DNA from: Klebsiella pneumoniae
GTDB taxonomy: Bacteria; Myxococcota_A; UBA796; GCA-2862545
Assembly (NCBI GenBank): GCA_945861065.1
Contig: CAMASI010000050.1
Coordinates: forward strand, 1 to 35,071
Length of the DNA: 35,071 nucleotides
Reading direction: 5' to 3'
The notes beneath the pieces are model-generated. The model searched no databases and was not told where the DNA came from. It saw only the letters and a program-made list of their open reading frames with translations. Shown piece by piece: positions 30,762 through 35,071 of the stretch (position 1 is the stretch's first letter; every line of letters begins with the position of its first letter). Position numbers and translations under genes: made by a program.

Positions 30762-31781
30762 ATGTGGTTCTTGTGCTTTGCTTGTGGAAGTGGAGACGGG
30801 TCAAAACCCGACACAATTGGGTCCGCGCCACCGGGTTCAACCACCACCTTTGGCTCGACACGGGCGCCGGGCCACTACTTCCCTGACAACGCGGTGTGGA
30901 CGACCGACATTTCGGACGCGGGCATCGACCCCGATTCGGACGTGCTGATCGATCGACTGCAACAAGCGGGTTGGGGATTCGGACGCTTCCAGATTGAGCC
31001 TTCGCTCGACGTTCTGATCGCCAGCGCGGACACGCCTTCGGTCCCCTTCGAAGCGACGGACGACTTCTACGACCCAGACTGCGATGCCGTCCCCGTGCCG
31101 CTTCCGAAGGGAGGACACGTGGAAGGAGAGGTCGGCTACGAATGCACACAGAGCGGCGATTGCCATCTGATCGTCGTGGACGAGGCGCAGAATCAACTGT
31201 TCGAGATGTGGCGCGCAAACGTCGTCGGCGACACGTTTTTCGGGGGCTGTCTCGCCGTATGGGAAATGGACCGTGTGTACCCGGAGTCTGGACGAGGCGA
31301 CCAGTGCTCGAGCGCCGATGCCGCCGGATACCCCATCGCCCCGCTCCTGTTGACGGCCGACGAAGTCATGGCTGGCGACGTAGGCCACGCGCTACGGTTC
31401 GTGCTTCCCAATTCTTCCATTCGCGATGGTGAGTTCGTTCATCCGGCCACCCATGCCACCAACTCGGACGGCGGTGGCGCGGACACCCTTCCGTACGGCG
31501 CACGGTTGCGCCTGCGCGCCGATTTCGATCTGGGTCGAATTTCAGATCCGGACGCTACAGCCGTGGTTGTTGCGCTCCAGACGTACGGCATGTTTCTCGC
31601 GGACGGGGGCAATGTTGCGCTCACCGTTCAAAGCGACATCGGAACCGAAACCAAATGGGACGAAGTCTTTGAGGAGGACGGCACCCACGCCCTGGAGGCC
31701 ATCGAGCCCGCTGATTTTGAAGTCCTGGTCCTAGGTACTCCGATTCCGCTAACCTTTGATTGCGTTCGGAACATATTCTGA
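30762..31781 (+). CDS. Lipoprotein of unknown function, myxobacterial secreted family
   Basis: A 339-aa protein. A very short signal MWFLCFAC ends in FAC, so lipid attachment at Cys8 is likely. The body is beta-rich and Cys-containing (GYECTQSGDCHLIVVDE, RGDQCSSADAAGYPIAP) and has the stretch FVHPATHATNSDGGGADT followed by YGARLRLRADFDLG and MFLADGGN. I recognise this as a type of conserved secreted protein in Myxococcota but cannot name a function. It lies 18 bp after the TerB-like gene and 41 bp before the next lipoprotein. Confidence 0.6.
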   Translation: MWFLCFACGSGDGSKPDTIGSAPPGSTTTFGSTRAPGHYFPDNAVWTTDISDAGIDPDSDVLIDRLQQAGWGFGRFQIEPSLDVLIASADTPSVPFEATDDFYDPDCDAVPVPLPKGGHVEGEVGYECTQSGDCHLIVVDEAQNQLFEMWRANVVGDTFFGGCLAVWEMDRVYPESGRGDQCSSADAAGYPIAPLLLTADEVMAGDVGHALRFVLPNSSIRDGEFVHPATHATNSDGGGADTLPYGARLRLRADFDLGRISDPDATAVVVALQTYGMFLADGGNVALTVQSDIGTETKWDEVFEEDGTHALEAIEPADFEVLVLGTPIPLTFDCVRNIF

Positions 31782-31822
31782 GTCCTTTTTGAATCGTATT
31801 TCGTCCCCAACAGAGAGGTCCC

Positions 31823-32722
31823 ATGTCTTTCGTCATTCTGCTCCCTTTGATGGCTTGCAATAGTCCGACTCAGCCGGAGCCTTCCTCCGGTCCGCAACTG
31901 AGCGGTGCGGAGAGGGAAACAAAGGCGGGGGCCCGAGAAAGGCGCGAAAGCAAGGGTCTTCCCGGATCCGACCCCGGAGACTCATCGAGGAAGGACGAGG
32001 GACAAATCTACACGATTGTCATGCGTCGCACGGCCACAAACCCGGAGCAACAGTGGGCTGAACCAGGCGTGCTCGTCGTGAAATCCGTCCCTCCGAGCGC
32101 CGGTACGCCCGCCACCGAGTTTCCTTCCACCGTCACGACCGAGACCTATTGTTATCGAGACGCCCCCGTGGGTTTCAGCTGGCCCCGAATCATCTCCACG
32201 CCGAACGTCACGTCCGACTCGTGGCTGATCCTGCCAAAGACAGACAGCGCGCCCAACGGTCGGATCGATTGCGCCAGTGGAAGGCCGGAGCGGCTCGACG
32301 ACGCCGTGATGAAGACGTTCCAACTGACCCCCTGTGACGGTACCAAGGCAACGACAGACGCGGCGGACGACTGCCCCGTGGCCAAGGAGCGCGGTCTGCA
32401 CGCCGATCAAGCGTCGCCCGTCATCGGGCTCAGCCCGGGCACGTACCACGCGGCTTCCAGGTACCAGGACGCCAGCGGTAGCGTGGTGCAAGGCAACGGT
32501 GTGCAGTTCGTCCGCGTTACCGAGGATCCCCTCCGGCCGTTCGTCGTGACCTGGTGCTACGACACGACCTTCCATCTCCCTGCCGTGCATCAAGGCGTCG
32601 GTGGGACGGAGGTGAACAGAACGTGGTGGGAGTACAGCACCGATGTCGTGACTGCGGCGCCGATCGAGGTCATTTGCACGCCAACGGGTCGAGCCGATTT
32701 CTGGTACGCCGAGATTCCCTGA
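31823..32722 (+). CDS. Lipoprotein of unknown function with charged linker
   Basis: A 299-aa protein. The signal SFVILLPLMACNSP has a lipobox LMAC (Cys12). A charged, low-complexity linker follows (ERETKAGARERRESKG). The remainder is beta-rich with several Cys residues (TETYCYRD, RIDCASG, LTPCDGT, DDCPVAK, VTWCYD, VICTPTG), suggesting disulfide bonding and extracytoplasmic location. No family is recognised. It has the ribosome-binding sequence agagaggtccc before ATG 31823. It is followed by the AgmX-type gene after 142 bp. Confidence 0.6.
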   Translation: MSFVILLPLMACNSPTQPEPSSGPQLSGAERETKAGARERRESKGLPGSDPGDSSRKDEGQIYTIVMRRTATNPEQQWAEPGVLVVKSVPPSAGTPATEFPSTVTTETYCYRDAPVGFSWPRIISTPNVTSDSWLILPKTDSAPNGRIDCASGRPERLDDAVMKTFQLTPCDGTKATTDAADDCPVAKERGLHADQASPVIGLSPGTYHAASRYQDASGSVVQGNGVQFVRVTEDPLRPFVVTWCYDTTFHLPAVHQGVGGTEVNRTWWEYSTDVVTAAPIEVICTPTGRADFWYAEIP

Positions 32723-32864
32723 CGCGCAGGGGCCGACTTGGGTCGCTCGATAGGCATCGGGCCATCATCGGCGTCGAGCCAACACAACTGTGGCTTTTCG
32801 ACCTGTTGACGACCTCTCGGGAACACCTGTCTCCTCGCCACGGTCATTCGTAGTGGGAGGCCCC

Positions 32865-34382
32865 ATGGCCAACGTGCAACACGAGAACGAAGAAACCGAG
32901 ACCCACACCGACGACGCCCTGGCGTTTGTCCTGCAAGCGACGCCGGGCGTACCTTGGGACGGCAGGGCGGCCGTCTTGGAGGTGGCCCAGGTGTGGGAAC
33001 AACTCGTCATCGAAACCCGACAGTTCCCGCGCGAACCCCGCGACATCACGATTGGGGAGCGGGCGGGCTGGCGGTGGACGCTGCTCGGCGTGGACATGGG
33101 TTTCGTACATGCCCACCTGCGTTTCGTGCTGCCCTACCTTCCACCCGGCTGGTCCGAGGTGACCCAACAATGGCGAAGCGAGTTCTATTCTCCGTCGGGC
33201 AACCTCCCTGCCGAAGCGGAGCACACCCTCTTCCGCGCCGAATCGGACGGATATCGGGCTCATGTGCCCGCCGGTTGGGACGCATTCGTGGAACTCGATG
33301 ACCGACGGTACACACTCGACGAACTCGCGCATGTGGGCCTTGCAACCCGAAGCGACGAAGGCTTCGTCGTCCCGCTCAGTGCAGCCACGCGCCTTGTCAC
33401 CGGGAAAGACGGCATTGTGTTCTTTGCCCAATTGGCACACCCCGTTCGTCGACTCGTCGCTCGCGGCACGGGTCAGACAGACGGCGCTTTCACCGCGGTG
33501 CTCGGCTGCGCCGGATTCGTTTTCCTCCTGTTGATGTTGATGTTGCAGTTCGCGGTTCCGACCCGCGCAAACGACACGCTGGGTGCCGAATCGCGGATCG
33601 TCGAACTCTTCCTACAAACGCCCCCTCCAGTTATTCATGCGCCGAAATCAGACCCAGACGCGGGCGAGGGAAAACGCGCCAAGGATGACGAAGGAAAGGT
33701 CGGGGAAAAGAAGGCGCAGGCGAAGACCGCAAGGAGTTCGCGTCTCAAAGCGCCGAAGGACGACAAACAGATCGCGACCGATTCCGGCCTGATCGAGGCG
33801 CTCGAAAACGGCTCCTTCAAAGCCATTTTCGGCCCCAGCGGCCTGTCGAGTGAGCTCAAGGCCGGAATCGGCGGTCTTATCGGCAGCGTCGGCACACAGA
33901 TCGGAACCGGCGGCTTGGGCCAACGCAGCGGGGGATTGGGCGGAGGAGGGCCTACCGAGGGCATCGGAGGGCTCGGAACCAAAGGCATCGGCGGCGGCAG
34001 ACTCGGCCACGGCGCGGAGGGCGGGGACCCGGGCGTGAAGGGAACCGGCGGACTCGACGGCCTGGGCGGGAATCCCACCATCATGGGAGAAGGGCTCGAC
34101 CGCTCGCTCATCGACGAGGTCATCAAACGGCACCTGAGCCAAATCCGCTACTGCTACCAACGCCAATTGTCCCAAGACCCTACCCTTGAAGGCAAGGTGG
34201 TCATGCAGTTCGTGATCGCGAAAAGCGGCGCGGTTTCCACTGCTTTTCCGAAGCCGACAACCCTTGGCAACGCGGCCGTGGAGCAGTGCATCGTTCAACG
34301 TTTCCTGCGCATGCAGTTTCCTGAACCCCGCGGCGGCGGCATCGTGATTGTGCGCTACCCCTTCCTATTCTCACCTGGGTAA
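32865..34382 (+). CDS. AgmX/PglI C-terminal domain protein (TonB-like envelope protein)
   Basis: A 505-aa single-pass membrane protein. The N-terminal ~200 residues are cytoplasmic and unrecognised. A membrane segment (AVLGCAGFVFLLLMLMLQFA, about 208-230) follows. Then comes a periplasmic Lys-rich (KSDPDAGEGKRAKDDEGK...) and Gly-rich (GGLGQRSGGLGGGGPTEG...) spacer to ~410. The C-terminal ~90 residues (DEVIKRHLSQIRYCYQRQLS, VVMQFVIAKSGAVS, NAAVEQCIVQRFLRMQFPEP) are the AgmX/PglI C-terminal domain with its paired Cys. Members of this family in Myxococcus relate to adventurous gliding (AgmX), but many paralogues act elsewhere, so gliding is not shown. GGGAGG precedes ATG 32865; the frame back to 32790 is excluded. 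Confidence 0.85.
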   Translation: MANVQHENEETETHTDDALAFVLQATPGVPWDGRAAVLEVAQVWEQLVIETRQFPREPRDITIGERAGWRWTLLGVDMGFVHAHLRFVLPYLPPGWSEVTQQWRSEFYSPSGNLPAEAEHTLFRAESDGYRAHVPAGWDAFVELDDRRYTLDELAHVGLATRSDEGFVVPLSAATRLVTGKDGIVFFAQLAHPVRRLVARGTGQTDGAFTAVLGCAGFVFLLLMLMLQFAVPTRANDTLGAESRIVELFLQTPPPVIHAPKSDPDAGEGKRAKDDEGKVGEKKAQAKTARSSRLKAPKDDKQIATDSGLIEALENGSFKAIFGPSGLSSELKAGIGGLIGSVGTQIGTGGLGQRSGGLGGGGPTEGIGGLGTKGIGGGRLGHGAEGGDPGVKGTGGLDGLGGNPTIMGEGLDRSLIDEVIKRHLSQIRYCYQRQLSQDPTLEGKVVMQFVIAKSGAVSTAFPKPTTLGNAAVEQCIVQRFLRMQFPEPRGGGIVIVRYPFLFSPG

Positions 34383-34703
34383 GAGGGTGTTTCGGCGGAT
34401 CATCCTCTCAATCCGCGAACGGGCATCCGATGCTAGCTAGGGCTCTAGGGTGTCGATCTCGGCTGTGCCGCCCGCTCCCTCGCCGCTTTCCCCTGACCGC
34501 GCCTCCATTCTGGCCTCAGCGCCTCCGCTGGTGCCCATGCGTCGACGCAGTGGGCAAGATCCGTTTTCGTGGACGGGTTGATCGTGTTTCGTCGGGGTTG
34601 CCTGCCGGCCGACAGAGGTAGCACGAAGTGCTGCCTCGAGGGGGGGTCCAGGGGGGAGACTCAAAACCTTTGGATAACCTGTGGAATTGTTGCGGATTGG
34701 TAA
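34383..34703. other. Non-coding region between AgmX-type gene and transposase remnant
   Basis: No supported gene. The frames here (34430-34621 plus, 34437-34664 minus) are GC-rich and without motif or ribosome-binding signal. A hairpin lies at 34616-34636 (aggtagcac, 3-base loop, gtgctgcct; one G-T wobble). A homopolymeric stretch ggggggtccagggggg follows. These may be the former outer end of the IS3-type element, but I could not define a terminal inverted repeat or target duplication. Confidence 0.5.
34616..34636. repeat. 9-bp-stem hairpin
   Basis: aggtagcac-gaa-gtgctgcct forms a 9-bp stem with one G-U wobble. It lies 234 bp beyond the AgmX-type stop and is not followed by a T-run, so a terminator function is not shown. 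Confidence 0.5.
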
Positions 34704-34870
34704 TCATGCGACGCCTGCCTCCTCGAAGTCGACCGGCGAGAGGTACCCCAACGACGGGTGGCGTCGATGCCTGTTGTAGAAAACCTCGATGAAATCGAAC
34801 AGTTGCTGCCTCGCGTCCGCTATGCTCCCGAATGTCTCTCCGAGTTCGGCGTTGAGCGTCGCGAACCAGC
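34704..34870 (-). pseudogene. IS3-family transposase OrfB C-terminal remnant
   Basis: On the minus strand one frame reads WFATLNAELGETFGSIADAR, then LFDFIEVFYNRHRRHPSLGY, then LSPVDFEEAGVA with the stop at 34704-34706. This is the extreme C-terminal end of an IS3-family transposase (rve/integrase core: FFATLKxEL..., YIEVFYNRxRRHSxLGYxSPxEFE). The remainder of the element, including the catalytic DDE core and the N-terminal HTH, is absent; the sequence breaks directly at the dispersed repeat module at 34871. It is a fossil, not mobile. Confidence 0.85.
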
Positions 34871-35025
34871 GGGCGCGATGCTCGAAAGCCGCTCCGCGAT
34901 ACGCCTGCCCGCACCCGATCCCGATCCCGATCCCCCTCCCGACCCGAGGCAGCGATGCCGTTCGACCATGAGAAGCTCGATGTGTACGCCGTCGCCATGG
35001 ACTTCCTGGTACTCGCCAACGGCGT
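34871..35025 (+). repeat. Dispersed repeat module, copy B (inverted partner of 6182-6348)
   Basis: 155 bp matching copy A on the opposite strand with about five substitutions and 12 bp less, the deficit being two hexamers. Shared content is the gccgctccgcgata flank, the hexamer array, the spacer ccctcccgacccgaggcagcg and the first ~24 codons of an S23-type gene. The left boundary is the IS3-type remnant. Confidence 0.88.
34915..34932. repeat. (ccgatc)3 hexanucleotide tandem repeat
   Basis: Three perfect ccgatc units on the plus strand (gatcgg on the other strand), upstream of the relic's ATG. The matching array in copy A has five units (6275-6304). Confidence 0.9.
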
Positions 35026-35071
35026 GGTTGAGCGGTTGACTGCGCGGCGATCCTCGACGTGTGCCGTCGCC
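34955..35071 (+). pseudogene. Degenerate S23/IVS-type four-helix-bundle gene, 5' part (copy B, runs off window)
   Basis: ATG 34955 opens MPFDHEKLDVYAVAMDFLVL, then ANGVVERL, the family N-terminus. The annotated frame then loses similarity, but the +1 frame immediately reads DCAAILDVCRR, which in intact members (typically ...ECAAILDVCRRL...) lies ~50 residues further on. The copy therefore seems to have an internal deletion with frame change. The deletion differs from copy A, which retains a more C-terminal piece. The 3' part lies beyond the window; the intact-family comparison is from memory. Confidence 0.6.

Noticed and set aside
34437..34664. 75-aa minus-strand frame downstream of the IS remnant
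   Set aside because: Low-complexity Arg/Gly/Ala composition, no ribosome-binding site and no recognisable motif.
34669..34677. tttggataa, one mismatch from a DnaA box, near the IS remnant
   Set aside because: A single imperfect 9-mer with no cluster, AT-rich unwinding element or dnaA/dnaN nearby; expected by chance.

Overview
The window is high-GC DNA with densely packed genes and very short intergenic gaps. The gene content points to Myxococcota or a close relative (deltaproteobacterial lineage): two Ser/Thr protein kinases, one fused to a formylglycine-generating-enzyme (FGE)-like domain; an AgmX/PglI C-terminal domain protein; a very long Asp-rich thrombospondin type 3 repeat protein; an AT-hook protein (compare CarD of Myxococcus); and many short-signal lipoproteins. 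The phylum is inferred from content; there is no rRNA or marker gene to confirm it. I see no tRNA, rRNA, CRISPR or intact mobile element.

Layout, left to right. (1) 1-346: non-coding, with a hairpin and an inverted repeat. (2) 347-5139, minus strand: a tight cluster reading Ser/Thr kinase, aldehyde dehydrogenase, small Tat-signal protein, GMC alcohol oxidoreductase, which suggests kinase-associated oxidation of an alcohol to an acid. (3) 5329-10268: a TauE/SafE-like permease, a degenerate S23/four-helix-bundle relic with short repeats, a metzincin-like lipoprotein, an ATP-grasp protein and an MBOAT acyltransferase. (4) 10281-20801, minus strand: an uninterrupted ten-gene run. In transcription order it holds an HTH protein, a seven-AT-hook protein, DedA, a complete branched-chain amino acid-type ABC importer (livK-H-M-G-F), a kinase-FGE fusion starting 1 bp after livF, and a caspase-fold protein whose catalytic His and Cys both appear replaced. 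(5) 20944-26811: a PHB-depolymerase-like lipoprotein esterase, the thrombospondin-repeat surface protein, a PEGA-like secreted protein and an SGNH/AlgX-like protein. (6) 26783-29904, minus strand: APH-type kinase, proline-rich lipoprotein, ferritin-like protein and agmatinase-family protein in overlapping order. (7) 29937-34382, plus strand: a TerB-like protein, two lipoproteins of unknown function and an AgmX-type TonB-like envelope protein. (8) 34383-35071: an IS3-family transposase remnant abutting a second copy of the S23-type relic.

The most unusual items are the putative pseudo-caspase next to the kinase-FGE fusion in the liv operon; the pair of inverted S23-type relics, which are about 97% identical over their shared 5' module but carry five versus three hexanucleotide repeats and different internal deletions; and the AT-hook repeat protein heading the long operon. 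Functions are assigned from motifs read by eye; no database search was possible.
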